A DNA stretch of 64,000 bases from Trichopria drosophilae. Its lineage: Eukaryota > Arthropoda > Insecta > Hymenoptera > Diapriidae. Numbering within the stretch: the stretch's first letter is position 1; the number at the start of each line of letters is the position of its first letter. Under the pieces are notes generated by a model. The model was not told where the DNA came from and did no database searches. It was given only the letters and a program-made list of their open reading frames with translations. The stretch covers positions 18,990,001 to 19,054,000 of the forward strand of contig CM059586.1 in NCBI GenBank assembly GCA_030407085.1, in the 5' to 3' direction. Both the position numbers and the translations under genes were made by a program. Below are positions 1 through 13,436 of the stretch, one piece after another.

Positions 1-3000
1 ACCCATACATTACACCCTGAAAAAGAGGCGTAGATAGTATTTTGAAAAATAGTTGTATGCTGATGAGTACGAGTTTGACGCTCAAGTAAAGTGAGTGGCT
101 GAAATCTATTTTGCTCCCGAGGGAGAGAAAGTCTTATTTTTTAATTTCTAATCTTTCATATTTTTAGATTTTGTCTACTTTCGGAAAATGGAATGAAATC
201 TCTGAATTTGAAAATGTAAAAGTTAGTCAAGATTCAATAAATAACAACTAATGTCCATTTAGACAAAATCGCTGATAAAAACAGCAGTACATTTTTTGCT
301 AGCAAACAGTAATTATACATAAGATTTAGTTGAGAAAAAGAAGTTATGTGATTATTTTTTAGACATGCTGTATTTGATGTTTTTTTACAAAATGAAAATT
401 ACGAATATTCAGAAATTTTGGATCGTTGCATTGAATTTTAATTTTACCAACTCTTTTTTTAGTCTCTCCTCTTTTATTTTATTTCTTTTATATTTAGCAG
501 CATAAATGATTATGAATAACAGATAAAATTTATAGTTTACGAGTAAAGGCAGACCCAAGATGTAAAAACGGAATATATTAGTACCTACTCAAAAAACTAT
601 TTTCATTTTGAATTCTTTATTTAGTTAAATAAATTAAATTGATTAGAATATTTTAACTTTATGTTATTTCATATCACTTATATTTTTATTTTTTTATTTT
701 CTTAACAACAAATACTTCGTGAAATATTTTAAATACAATGGATTTTTGTGTTCGAAGTAGACAATTATGTGTATAATTCGAAACTGTTAGATATTCCGCA
801 TTACATACAATTTTACTCAAAGTCGAAACAAAATTACTAATAGTAAAATATTATACCGAACCCTGTCATTGGTATATGTTCTTTTTTTTTAACGTCTTGT
901 AATTTTACATTAACGAGAAAATAATGAGCGTGAAATTCCGTACTGCAAATACGAAATTATTATATTCATTTATTATCAACTACACACGTGAAAATGAAAT
1001 TTACGCCAATCCTTGAGAAAATAAAGTATTTCGGAAGTAAACGCGTTTAATATATTTGTTGTTAATAAATTTTCGTGTTGTTTTCCGTAAAATATCAAAT
1101 GTCTGGTGACTATCTATTAAGTGAAAATTAACCGGCTATTCTTAAACAGTAGATTTACTCTATATTCATTTTAAAAATTCGTAGGAAAATAAAAGAAGAA
1201 AGGAAGTTTTTTGCTTAAAGTAAATACTTGAATACTTAGATAGATAGTATTATTTTAGTTACACGTTCGGAAGATAAAAACCGCCTTTTAAAATTTATAA
1301 AAGTATATTTCAATTCGTATTTCGACAAGTCGGTAAACCCCCTATTATTTGATCAGACAATTACCTCGGTAAATCCCTTATTGTCTTGAAGGCCAAATAG
1401 ATATGCAGAGAAGAGTTTACAAATACTTCAAATTAATTACTTCTATCATTTTTCTTTCATTGAACAGTAATTTTACTTTAAAATGGTGTCTGTAAAAGAA
1501 GAAAATATTTCCTTCGTGTCAGTAAATAACTTTCAAATTTTGTGAATCAATACAATAGATGGTTTGCAGATGACTACTATTACCTTAAAAATGTGTTTAA
1601 TTTGTGCTCTAAGGAAATGTTTTTTAAAGCTATTTTCAATTCCTTTCTGCTCTAAAAAATTTTAGATGCATCTAATCTCTGTTTCGTTATCTAGAACGAT
1701 TATCGTTATTCGTTTTCGATCAAATTTCGCTATGATATTTTGTGTATGATCTTTTTTGTTGTTTCCTTAGTTTTTCATTCAAGTACATTGCATGTTTCTG
1801 GAAATATTTATACAATCGCCATAAACTTTCTAAAAATTAAGAAATTTCATGTAACTTTACTTTACAGATAAAATCTAGGAAGTCAAATTATTAACCAAGT
1901 TCATAACTGAAAGCATATTTCAATATTAACACAAAAAAAGAAACACAAAAATAACTTGACTTTTTTAATAATAAATTAAAATCTTAAAGTTCGACTGAAG
2001 ATCAACAAATTGAAACTCTTAGAAGACTCTTAGTAATAATCGGAAGATAAAAATATTAAGCACTAAATTTTGGTTCAAAGAATTTAAAAATATACATTTT
2101 TTATTAACTGAATTTTGTTACGTTCTTATTATACACACGATTGGTCCAAAAATAAACAAAATTACGTACTTGGCATATTTATGTCAAGAATAACATTACA
2201 TTGACGGTAGCAAGTGTAATCATAAAAAGTAAACCAATATTGACATAATAAATCATAAGCTGATCAAAAAAAAGATTGCGAAATTTAAATTACGTGTAAA
2301 TGATATTCACAAGGAAGACGTCGTAAATCAGTGTATTTTTAAAAATATTTTTGTTGATAAGAGGTGTATTTTGAAAAATAAATATCACTTCCGGATGACA
2401 AACGCCGTGGAATTAAAAAATAACGTAATTCAGTCAATGTAAGAAATAATTATGTTTAAACATATCAATTTCAATAATCATTCATCGATAGATTTATGTA
2501 AATATTTTGGGAGTTTTTTATGTTTGAGTCTGTCGACTGTGTTTTATTTCAAAACGAAATAAATATTATAGTATACCGAAGATACCATTCAAATTATTCG
2601 AAAAATTAGTTGTGAACCGTTTCCTACATTTATACAAAAATCAGTACGGTACCAAATATTTTTAGGTTGCTCAAGTATAATTTACCAGAGTTTGCATTTA
2701 TGCCAACAACGCCACGTTAACACTTTAAGTGCTGACTGGACTTTTTTTCACAACAGTTTTGAAGGGTTATATTTTGTGTAAAAAAAATGTTCTAAAAATT
2801 ATCCAAGTTACACTTTTGTTACACTTTTCAAAATATTCAACCCTGAAAAACTATATAACAACATAGGATTCATTTTTTAAATTGTTTTTCTCTTTATATC
2901 GTTTTTCACATTGAACTAAAGAAATCATGTCCTCGAGACTAAAACTTTAAAAATGTACATATTAACATTTTGATAATAAAGGTAAAAGTATCCAAAACGC

Positions 3001-4076
3001 GGCTAAAACATACAAAAATCGGTGATAAATTCAGGAATTTTTTATTTGAAAACGATAAACTTTTGGAAAGACTTTTTTTAATTTTTTAAATTTCGATAAT
3101 TTGAACAAACTTTTTGTTCTTCACTAATGTTTTTCCGAAAATGGATCATTTTTTACAATGGATCGAAGAATACGATGACGTTTTGTTAAATTTTCAAAAT
3201 TGAAAAATTTGTTAATTTTCACTATAGTTTTGGGTTAATTCGCGTTAAATGCTATTTTGGAAATTTACGATACGAATTTTGTGACTTCAACTTCGTACTC
3301 AACGAAATTTAAAATGACCGTAATAATCTTAGGTAATCGACTAAGAGTTAAGTTCAAAAGTTGAGCATACTAATAAATGGTTCCAATAGTAATAAAAAGC
3401 ACCAAAATTTGAAGCATTTCGCACATAACCTTAGAAATAGTAAACCATTCATTTCTCGAGTACATAATTGTTTAACCTCAAATATCTAAAAATCTTAACG
3501 TGACAGGTCATTTCATACCTCAGATTAGGGTTATACCGGTAAAATTACTTGAAAAATGATCCAGATCTTCTCAGTCATATCTAAGATCTGTTTTTTTAGA
3601 TCTGTTATGTTTAATCAGTACGACATTTAAAATCTACAATAAAAAATAGGTAATTTAAGTACTTCTCAAAGAAAAAGTGAAATTTTGTTGTTAGCTTCAC
3701 CAAAGAATCACTAAATATTCTCCATCCTGAAATTAGTAAACAGAGACTACTTTGATCAAATGTTTTATAAACAATATCTATCATTTATGATGTCTTTTGC
3801 GGCGATTTAAAAAACATTACATGCTGTAAAATTTTAATGATTTTTTAAGTCTGTTAACCAAGAACCGCTTATGCCATTTTCGACTCGAATGAGCTGAGCG
3901 ATCGATATTTGAAGTATTATTTAATAAAGGCCATAAAACATATTTTAATAGTAGATTGTGCAACTAGGGAGAAAAATCGGTGTTTGCGCCTGCTAGAAAT
4001 TTGTCCAGTTTTTTGTTACACCGCCCAGTTTTCCTATACCTTAGCGTGTAAAATAAGTACATAAAATGGACAGAAA
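1..4076. other. AT-rich stretch without recognised genes
   Basis: I see no exon-like block, no open frame of note and no organised repeat here. The only small structure is a direct repeat of CGGTAAA-CCC-TATT at 1331 and 1367 (36 bp apart). Composition is uniformly AT-rich with long A and T runs, as expected for insect intergenic or intronic DNA. Confidence 0.6.
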
Positions 4077-4133
4077 CTGGCCAGAAACTAGATTCATTTT
4101 CTACCAGGGATATTGCAGCTAGTTTCTTGCCAG
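4077..4133. repeat. Short hairpin-forming inverted repeat
   Basis: The arms CTGGCCAGAAACTAG (4077-4091) and CTAGTTTCTTGCCAG (4119-4133) are reverse complements with one mismatch in 15, separated by 27 bp. It could be the core of a decayed MITE or a chance hairpin. No target duplication is visible. Confidence 0.5.
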
Positions 4134-4984
4134 TAGAATTTAGCACATACAGCAAGACCTATTTGATAATAGCTCTAAGATATATCTGCTGAAATTTACC
4201 GGATGCTACTAACATTTTTTCAGTATTATGTATAAATGGAAATTCTTTTGAAAATAAGTTCAATCGTTCTATGATATAAATCTCAATGTAAATTGAAATT
4301 TCACATTGAAAACCGAATAAAACATGGTAATAAAGAATCAGAGAAACATTGAAGTTATTTAATTTTCTTAAATTAAATTATGCCTTCGATCTGCAAGAAG
4401 GTGACAAAAAGTATATAATAGATGACATAAAGTATATTAAATAATTCCTTGGCCTTGAGACTTTCGCAACATAAAATTTCGAGGATAAACAAATCGGATG
4501 AAATATGCGTAATTAGTTTCATAAACCAACGTGACTCGGTAGCGGTAGTAACTTCATGCACTCAAAGCAACGATTGGTCGAAATAATTAGGACGAATCGG
4601 TGAAATCACATGTCGTAATATCGAAATTTTAAGCTGCTCTTTCTGACAGTTACTTTATGTCAACTTTTATTTGCAATCGTCAACAGTTGAAAATCCATTA
4701 CTTGTTTAGCAAGTGTTTGAAATTCATTTTTTATTAATTTCTCGAACGGTTAATAACTTTTTTCAGCATCATTACTACATTTAATCAATTTCTTATGTTT
4801 TACTTATTCTTCAACCTTTAAATTTCAAACAGTCATTACAAGTTAAAAGAAATAAAAGTCTTGAACAAATGTCATTTTCATTTTCTTTTTATTTCATATT
4901 GAACTCAAGGTGATTAAATCGTATGCTAAGTTTTATACAAACAAAACTACTAAATAAAATCTAACATATCATTTGAATGAACTT
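4134..4984. other. AT-rich stretch, nothing recognised
   Basis: There is no gene, tandem array or inverted repeat that I can support. Open frames here are short, AT-driven and resemble no family. Confidence 0.55.
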
Positions 4985-5275
4985 CGTTTAACTCCGTCCG
5001 CGAAATTCAATGTCGCACACTGTTTGTACTGCGCGAAATGGCAAATTTTCGCACTGTACTTACACTAAAAATAGTATCCAAAGTACTCCATTAAGTGGGC
5101 GAAAAATGTCAATACTGCGCAAATCTACTTCGCGCCCTTGTAGCGTAATGTACTATTTTTACACTTCACAGGTAATTTTACTCGATTTTACGCACGAGGG
5201 CGAGATTTTCAAATGCGTAAAATTCAGCTCTACGTACGTCATGTTAAAAAATATCCTTTGCATAACTATTAAAAT
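4985..5275. repeat. Dispersed CG-containing repeat ('ACAAGGGCGCG' family), copy 1
   Basis: This block is rich in CG dinucleotides in an otherwise CG-poor neighbourhood. Its right part (about 5174-5271) shares words in the same order with 29219-29323 and 56969-57066: ACTCGATTTT, a CGCCC/GGCGA core, then GTTAAAAAATATCC. Its left part, read on the minus strand (5155 back to about 5100), carries AGTACATTACGCTACAAGG, which follows the same core directly at 57060. Part of the family is therefore inverted here. A 110-codon frame at 5010-5342 crosses the block but matches nothing and is probably an accident of the repeat. Confidence 0.5.
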
Positions 5276-7334
5276 ACAAGGATGGCACATAACTAGTCAG
5301 TGCACCAAGAAGTATTTCAAAATAAAAATTGATTTTGATTAGCTTTGAAGGATTCATCAGTAACATTTTCACCGTTTTTAATATTAAGAATATATTATAA
5401 GCATTATCGAGTTTTTATAAATAAAAAATTAAATATTAATAATGACAAATTCGCAATTTAAAATATTGTTGACTAGTAACTGTCATTGTTAAATTAAAAA
5501 CTAATTCGTATAAGTTATAATTAAAATCAACAATGAATACTTGCGATATTATATTATGAAATTGTTAAAATTGTTATTTTAGTTACTATTATGGTATAAA
5601 ATATGAATAAATTTTACTATATTACGTTCAAATTGCAACTTAATCATTATTTATTTTCATTTTTAACTTTCAATACTGTATACATAATATAAATAATTCA
5701 ATAAAACAATGTTCGAAAATGTTTATCTCATACATTATACCATTTGTTTTTAAATCTTTGGTTATAAAAAGTAGAAAGTATGACAAACAAAATTATGAAC
5801 AAGCATTTTTTCTTATTTTTCTGATCTACAGAAAGAAGGTAAACAAACAGACTCCAAAATCGTGACGTGAAAAAATATTCTATTTTTGTTTAAATCGTCC
5901 ATATGCAAACAATTTTCTTTGCATTTTCCTTGTATACAATTATTCTGTTATATAAGTTATCAATAACTGATGGGGTCGATATATTTCTTATTAAGCGTTG
6001 TTGTTAATATTTATTGTTTTATTTATTACTTGAAAATATGTAAACAAATCAACATGTCGAAATATGGACAATGCAATGAAAAACAAATTGATTAAACTTT
6101 TTGTGATATTATCATTTGTTTACCTGTGACCGATTGTCTTTTCCCAAATAATCTTATATTTGCTTCACAATTTATTACACATAACCAAGTTTACTTCAAG
6201 TTCATAAGAATATGATAGCTCACTGTTTTCATTCAATTTGCAGGAACTTTAAAAAATGTTAGACAATTTGGTTTTCGATGTAATAAAAAAAATGCAAACG
6301 CTGCAGTAGGTAGTGGAAATATTTGTTTATGCACACGGGAGATTGTCAACAATCAACAATATTTTTATATGTACCATATTATAAATTATGTAAATTCAAT
6401 ATATTATAACGCTTTTGGTGATCATACTTAATATCGTTGATTTATTTTAATAAAACAAGTAATTTTGATTTCCAGTGTGTTTATCTTGATATATTTAGAT
6501 CCCATATCATATTACTTCGCCGATGCAAACATTTTAGTATGAAGATTATTAGTGGTAATTTTATAGACTGTTAAAAAATTAGCGATTAGTTTGTAAAAGA
6601 TGATTACCATAATATTAAATTTGAGAACTTTATCTTCGTAAATTTGGTTGTAATATTTATCTTACAACTGTATCCCTTCGGATACAGCTTGGAATTTTTT
6701 AAATACCCTTTTTAATATAACTGTAACGAAAAGTTAATCAGATATATTTCATAAATGTAACCATTTATTGCTACATTATTTAAATACAAATTAATTTTAA
6801 TGATGAGGATTAATTTATCCTGATATTACAGTTTTTAAAGTTACGCACCTTGAATTCTAATAAATAACATCAATTATTATTTGTTTACATTGCATTGATG
6901 GTAAGATCTTCCGATGCCAGAAAAAAGGTAATCATGAATTCATTTCCTCCTGGATGAAGAATTGTAGCAGACAAAAAATTGTAATACCTCTAAATAATGA
7001 TTGGTTTTTAGTCTTACTTCTGAATGAAAAGATAAGTTTTTGTAAATTGTTATTCATTTTCTTGATCGCGTTACAATGTAAGTATAAGAAACTAGAATAT
7101 CAATATTATAGAAACAATTAACCTTTGTTTTCTTGGAATACTTGTCTTGAATGTCTATGATACTGCAACATAAATGAAATTAAATTTTAAATGAGGAAAT
7201 ATTAAAGAGAATTAAAAAAGAAAACTTTTGAATAAGGCATTGAAAATTTATAATTATAAATTATTGAACAGAATCACATCAAATGTTAATAAAAAGTTCT
7301 TTTTAACTGCAATTATTCCTTCAATTAAAAAAAC
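5276..7334. other. AT-rich stretch, nothing recognised
   Basis: No coding or repeat structure is supported. A small perfect stem (CTGTATC/GATACAG, 6668-6687) around CCTTCG is the only local symmetry noticed. Confidence 0.55.
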
Positions 7335-7500
7335 CGAAAAATCAAAAAGCCGATAGGTCAAAAAGCCGATAGTTATAATGGCAACAGGCAAAAGGCCGAC
7401 ACGTTAAAAAATAGACACATCGACAAACGAATAATAATTTTTTTAGTGTAATCGTTTTTTTACATGTCTACTTTTTGATTTGTCGGTTTTTGAACTCGCA
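7335..7500. repeat. Degenerate minisatellite of CAAAAAGCCGATAGGT-like units, partly inverted
   Basis: Between about 7341 and 7410 the phrase CAAAAAGCCGATAGGT recurs in drifting form (AAAAAGCCGATAG, CAAAAGGCCGACACG, then AATAGACACATCGAC). From about 7460 to 7493 the same words appear on the opposite strand (ACATGTCTACTTTTTG, TTTGTCGGTTTTTG). This gives a short array of 16-18 bp units with a head-to-head switch. No coding content is seen. Confidence 0.55.
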
Positions 7501-10500
7501 CCCGAAAGATTAATTAGGCGTGACTTAGACAAGAAGGGCATTCATTCAATTCTTATTAGTATTAATGCCATGTTTTATTGGCAAACCAATTTATGAGAAG
7601 AAGAAATACACTAAAAAAAGTATTAAATAAAGCCCCAATATAGGCTTAAATTAAGATGTAACGAAAACAAAACCAATTAGAAAAAGACATACTTATGCCT
7701 TGGTTTATATTCTAAGACCTTTTAAAATGCAACGATTTTAAGATTTTTGTTACAGTGTACCTTGCAGTCCTAAAACGTTGATGTAACTATATTTAAATTA
7801 AAAAAAATTATTAGTATAATATAAAAATGAATGAAAAAACAGTATTAAAAATGCTCTATTCCGAAGAGATCGTTTTTGAGTGTAGGAAATTCGTAAAAAA
7901 GAATTGACTAGATTATGCACTAATAATAATAATAATAATAATAATAATATAATATAATAACCATAAATTATTATACTAATGGAACCATTACAATTCCTAA
8001 TACAGATACCATCCTACGATTACCATTTCATGAACCAAAATTTTAACCATATTTTGTTCGACTTTCCCATGTGAAATTTGTCAACAACTATTTTTAAAAT
8101 TTAGATCCCTCAAATCATGTATATTGGGAATAATTCCTCTGCGACAATTCCGACCTATCCTAATTATATTATGATGTACAGCAAAAATTGCATTGATAAG
8201 TCTGTTATTGTTATAATTTAGTCATAGATTGTATCTAATATTAATTTTTAATTTACGTAAACATTCACGGATGATCTTTTAATATTCAGAAAAAATAATT
8301 CAAAATTGGCAATAGAATGGGATTTACTTTAAAGAAATTAAATATAAATCTAAATGATGGATAAACTTAAAAGTGGTTCAAACAAATTTTTTGTTGTTTT
8401 GACCATCAAATTTGATATTTGTAGTGTTTGGTGTGTGTGTTGGTCTAATGGAAAGAATTTATAAAAAAGGAAGAAACGGCCAAAAAACGCGTATAAAGGG
8501 TGGAGAGCAAAGGATTTTAATATATACAAATGCAAGGTACAAATACATCTTTAAACATATATCTTTGTAGTTTTTACTCTCATATGAGTCGTCTTCAGAA
8601 CGTTGTACAATTTACACATTTTTGCCCTTTCTTCCTTTTTTATGAATTCACTCCATTAGACCACTGTAGATTAAATAAATAACAGTCAATATCCAAACTT
8701 GACCGTATTGGAACTAAAAAGTAATTAAATTTACCAAGGTAATCTATCATTTTGGAAGATTTTATGGTTTGATTACAATGAAATTTACTTTGACCGCTGC
8801 AACTTATATGTCCAAATTCTAATTGCAGGATTTTAGATACCAAGTAAAGATGTTTGTATGCAAAAGTAGTATTAAACCAAAAAAATCTATCGAAATAATG
8901 ACGTTTTTTAAATGAAATGCTAATAGAAATAGCTTACTCATCAGTAGTTGAATATGGATTTGGAATTATTATTTTTTTCAATTGGTACTATAGGAGTATA
9001 CCCGAAAAATGAAAATTTTAAATTATGTGTATTTGATATTAATGTTTCCAGTATTTTCAATACCTATTCATACAATTATTTATATATTTACTATAAAACA
9101 TATCTGAATTAATGTCTAGGTACTAAAATTACAGACGCAGCATAGACTAGTATAATGCGTTTGAGCACGTGATACGGGAAATTCTGGTAAAGAACTGACT
9201 CTGCCCAGTAAACGAAAATTCATTGGGCTTTTGTGTTACAATTGGCATTCATTGACGCTGATTTGACTCACCATTTCTGCACTGATTGTCTTAGTTTCAG
9301 GAATGAATTTCAATGGTAAACTTAAATCTCAATGCATTTTTTCAACTGGGAGTATAAGGTTGATTAAAATGATTTCAAAAATGAGAATTAAGACCTGTGA
9401 TTCAGTCAAAGTAGAATTTATAAGGTTAAAACATTAAATCTGTTCAAAACAAAAAATCTGTTCATTTTTTTTTCTTTTAAATAAAGCCAGGTTTGAATGT
9501 CAATTTAATTTATCGTAATTTCTTGTATTCTAAGGTCTTTAATTGAAAATAACAATTAAATAGAAATCTACATCACGTATTTTATATCATCGCAGGTTCC
9601 CAAAAAATTCTGTATGTCAATCAGTAAAAAGTGGTGGATATTTATTATATACAATAAAATAATAATCAGAATAATGATAATAATATTAATAATTTGTAAA
9701 TTCCACACTATGTAGTATAATCAATCGTTTAAAGTCTGAGATACAGATATGATAAGGTACTTTACTACTTCCAAACTATTTTGCAAGAATGATATTTCCA
9801 TACATTTTCTATATTTTTCGACAGGAAAATATTTTTCGGTCGGTACAAAAATGTTCCTGATATCTGAAGAATAAGCACTTAAAGAAATGTATTTTCCAAA
9901 TCGACGTTCTCAAAATAGTTTAGGTAATTATTTGCTTTCGACTTTTCTTTATTTACAATTGTTTCTCCCATTTCCAAAAGCAGAAAAAGAGATGTGTTAA
10001 GGGATAATGATCACACTAGTTTAAAAAAAAAATAATATCTGCACATTTAATTCCATAATTTTTCTCATCAATATTTTGATCCACTTTAAACTTTTCTTTC
10101 TATCACGACTTTTTCAAGATATGATTTTTGTTTTCTTAAGTAGCTTCACATTCTATTTCCGATCTGGAGTAAAAAACGTCCAAATGGATCGAACCAAGCA
10201 CAGAATTAAAGGTAATTGAGTCCACAACAAAAATATCCATACATTTCTTCAATGTCTTCAGTAGTTTAAATGTTACGGGCCAAAATAAGAAATATATATT
10301 TTCTCAACCAAAATAAAAATTAAAAATTCATTCCATTGCCGTGCAAAAATATAAAAAATAGAAAACATCAAATTATGTCTAGTTTTTATCTTTTATGCAT
10401 ATGATATACTTTTACGAAGAAAACTAGCTATTGATGCTGAAAAGCTATGGAAAAATTACGAAGATCTTGAACACCTAGCCATAGAAAAAAAAGGTTAACA

Positions 10501-12008
10501 TGATTTTTGAGTTTCGTGCAAAATATATCAGAAAAAAATTATGGCATTTGACTGTAAAATAACATTACTGATCGTTAGTTTAAAACATACATCGCCCTTA
10601 TTCGACAAGAATTTTCACATCGGGATGATATTCAATGATTCCAAAACCCTTTAAAATTACATCCTAACCGTGAAAATAGGGGGAAAAGATCATAAATAAC
10701 GAAATTGATCAATTGAAATCAGATCAATTCGTATGGTAGCTACTTTGAATAGTCATTTTAAAAACTAACATTCTTTCTCTTATTAAGTATTTTGTAGTGA
10801 AGGAAAAATCCGTATCAGTTGAACAATACAGAAAAAAAGGAAAAAGTATGTTTATTTCATTTCTTTGAAAAGTAGAAGTTAGATGACAGTTTCTTGAAAT
10901 TTTTTTAGCGGCAATGAATAGAACGACCTTGAAAATATGAGATATGACTAAATATTACATTTTGTGAATGGAGTAAGCAATTAATGTAAACCTCGAAAAT
11001 CCAAATACTTGTGTCGATTAGGGTTAAGTAAAAGACCTACGTAATATAGTCACAAACTTAGTAAGTCAGTCAAATATTGAAGAAATTGGTTTGGATAGTT
11101 AAAAATATACTACTTGAAGGAGTTATTCATGTATGATGAAAAACACTATTTAACACTGATATTTATTGAAATTTTCGAAATTTATTGAAATTTTCGAAGT
11201 TTTGTAGAGCTCATGATACAACAACGCCATTTACTTAAAAAAAATAAGCTTCCATACGTTTTTTTATTTATTCATAATTACATAAATATTTGCTCGAACA
11301 TAAACGAAAATAATTATGCAAGATCATAAAATCGATCAACACTTGAAGGAATTAAATATTCACCTGGGAGTGAAATAGCCTAAGAAGTTTCACTAACCTT
11401 TGGAAAATACGTTTTAATTACTTTTTTATCAAGAAAAATGAAAACAAAACATAAATATCGAAATTGAATTATTAAAGTTTACGATGACTCATTATCTGCC
11501 ATTATTGTTGACATTTATTATATTAATTATGCAAATTCGATTTATTGTCAAGATCATTTTCCACAAAGGATACATTTTATATTTCATATTAAGAAATGTA
11601 GTTAACATTTAATTGCCAGTAGCAAAAGAATTAAAAGGTATGTTTTTTTCTTAATCTTGATAAGTGCAAGTTCTTAATTTTCTTGACAAACCTATTGAAG
11701 AAAGAATAATTTGGAAACATATTATATTCAAATGTTTGAATAGTAATGTATGTATAAATCATTTTCTATACAATTATAATCAACCGAATGATCCTGGAAA
11801 TAAAAAATGGTCTGATGATCTGAAAATGTGTATTCTTTATTGTCATTACAAAGATTAAACAAAATTTAAAAAATAAACATCGAATCATATTGTATGAAAA
11901 TAAATTATTATATTTTAAAAATGAGCTATTTTATATAATAAATTAAAAGACAATGCAATTTTATTCCTGATTAACTTATCAAGGATTGTTTGCCAATCAC
12001 TCGAAAAA
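7501..12008. other. AT-rich stretch with only a microsatellite
   Basis: Apart from the AAT microsatellite at 7921 and a 19-bp direct duplication (TTTATTGAAATTTTCGAAA, 11162-11199), nothing recognisable was found. Open frames near 8350-8840 on the minus strand and at 11664-11858 on the plus strand are AT-rich, lack supporting splice or homology features, and are not called. Confidence 0.55.
7921..7949. repeat. (AAT)n microsatellite
   Basis: Uninterrupted TAA/AAT trinucleotide repeat of about 9.7 units, followed by interrupted AT-rich units to about 7960. Confidence 0.9.
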
Positions 12009-12173
12009 ATATTCTGGTTAAATACGACCGTACTATTTTTTATGGCTATAATAACCAGAATTCTGGGTAGTTTAAATAGAAAAATAATTGTTTCAACAAT
12101 ATCTCTAGTTAAACCAACAATATTTCTGGTTAAATCAACCAGAATTCTGGTTATTTTAACCAGAAAAAATAAC
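12009..12173. repeat. 21-bp tandem repeat made of a self-complementary unit
   Basis: Consecutive 21-bp units run from 12057 to 12161 (12057-12077, 12078-12098, 12099-12119, 12120-12140, 12141-12161), with a partial unit after them and degenerate units before (12009-12029, 12036-12056). The better units read like TTTCTGGTTAAATCAACCAG. The junction AACCAGAATTCTGGTT (12137-12152) is a perfect 16-bp palindrome. Because the unit is both a multiple of three and nearly its own reverse complement, open frames with a heptad-like peptide pattern (ILV..TR) exist on both strands over this stretch. They are products of the repeat, not evidence for a gene. The array also folds as a foldback around 12100. 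Confidence 0.75.
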
Positions 12174-12830
12174 AAGGGCCTATTTAATCATCTTTTTAGG
12201 TTATTTTACCTATTTTTTCCTCAGTGATATTTGTAGCCAATTTTGACAACAAAAGCAGAATCTTGCTTACAAATACCAACTAAACAGATGACTTATTATT
12301 CTGAGGTTTGTTTGTACATTATTTTTTACTATTATTTACGTACACAACAGAAAAGTACAATGGTGTACATCAATGTTTCATCTTTTTCCATTTTATACGG
12401 GATTCTCATCGCATTTTTACACAAAAAAAGTTTATCAATGTAATAAAAAGCAAGAGAGGTCAGAATTACATGCAACCCCTTTCATACCTCATACCAAACA
12501 ATTACATACCTCCTCTTTTAATTATAAATTGTAGTTTCTGTTCCATACAAAACAGTGAAAGTATTCCTTAATATAGATTAAATCGTATTCTCAGCAAAAT
12601 GTTTTGTGTAATTTTACTGGAGAACAAAAATTAAAATGTACTATTGTATAAATGATAATTAATGAATAATAATATGAAACAAAATTCTATTGCGGGTATT
12701 AAATATGGCTTAACTAGGTGAACAATGTCGTTATCGAAGAAAAAGAAATTAGAGTAGATTCAAAAGTATTATTAAACACAGTTGGGTCAGAATATTAAAG
12801 AAATTTAATCTAAATAACTAAAAAAGAATC
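12174..12830. other. AT-rich stretch, nothing recognised
   Basis: Overlapping plus-strand open frames at 12243-12571 are AT-rich with no signal peptide, motif or splice support. No repeat was seen. Confidence 0.5.
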
Positions 12831-13035
12831 TACACTCTACATTTTTTAAAGTGAAAGTTGAGCCACTTTCTGATAAAAGTGATTTTTTCACTATTTTTAA
12901 AGTGGAAATTTCACTTTACTAATAATGGATGGAAATCTGCTACTCTAATAAAGTAAAATTTCTACTTTAGAATAGTGAAAAAGTCACCTTTAGCAGAGAG
13001 TGGCTCAATTTTCACTTTAAAAAATTTAGAGTGTA
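12831..13035. mobile_element. Foldback MITE with TA target duplication (Tc1/mariner-like)
   Basis: The element is an almost complete palindrome. The left arm starts CACTCTACATTTTTTAAAGT (after TA 12831-12832) and the right arm, read inward on the minus strand, starts CACTCTAAATTTTTTAAAGT (before TA 13034-13035). The arms stay alignable for about 85 bp, sharing GTTGAGCCACT/ATTGAGCCACT and TTTTTCACTAT. A TA dinucleotide on each side and terminal inverted repeats fit a Tc1/mariner-superfamily MITE. There is no coding capacity. A degenerate relative may lie at 21516-21680. Confidence 0.8.
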
Positions 13036-13381
13036 AAACTAGAAATCGAAAACTTTAGTTATTGGAATTAGCAATTGATCCACTTTTAGTAGTTTTTACT
13101 AATACAGATTTTGAGTGTGTATGATTGACTTCGATTAATTATATTTTATACAATTTTTTTCATTCGAAAATGAAATCGAAGAATAAACACATTTTAGCTT
13201 TACTTTCCCATTGCATGGCATAATCTCCATTGCATTATGGAAAGGTGATACAAAATGACTGAAATAAACCCCGAAAGCTTAATCGTCAACCATAAAATTC
13301 CATTGTTTTGGTGGAATCAATTTTACCACTTGGTTTATTCAACTGCAAGCTCGCAACATCCGAGTATGCATTGAAAGCAGA
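13036..13381. other. AT-rich flank upstream of a candidate promoter
   Basis: No gene is seen. CCATTGCAT occurs twice (about 13208 and 13228). The base composition becomes less AT-rich towards 13340 as the candidate promoter is approached. Confidence 0.4.
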
Positions 13382-13436
13382 TATAACCGGTTTTCTCTCG
13401 ATCAACTGTGGTCTTCGTTCGCCAATCGTAGGAAAT
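13382..13436 (+). promoter_or_regulatory. Candidate RNA polymerase II core promoter
   Basis: A TATAA box (13382-13386) lies 22 bp before a TCAACT initiator-like site with A at 13404. GGAAA occurs at about +28, matching four of five positions of the insect downstream promoter element. The spacing is slightly short for a TATA box. The surrounding 150 bp are less AT-rich than the flanks. This is inference from short motifs, strengthened by the good donor site that closes an ATG-free exon downstream. Confidence 0.35.

Noticed and set aside
5010..5342. 110-codon plus-strand frame as a gene
   Set aside because: It overlaps a dispersed repeat whose other copies are not open in the same frame.
11915..12227. 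Opposite-strand open frames with similar periodic peptides (ILV..TR)
   Set aside because: They are a direct consequence of a 21-bp self-complementary tandem unit, not of coding.
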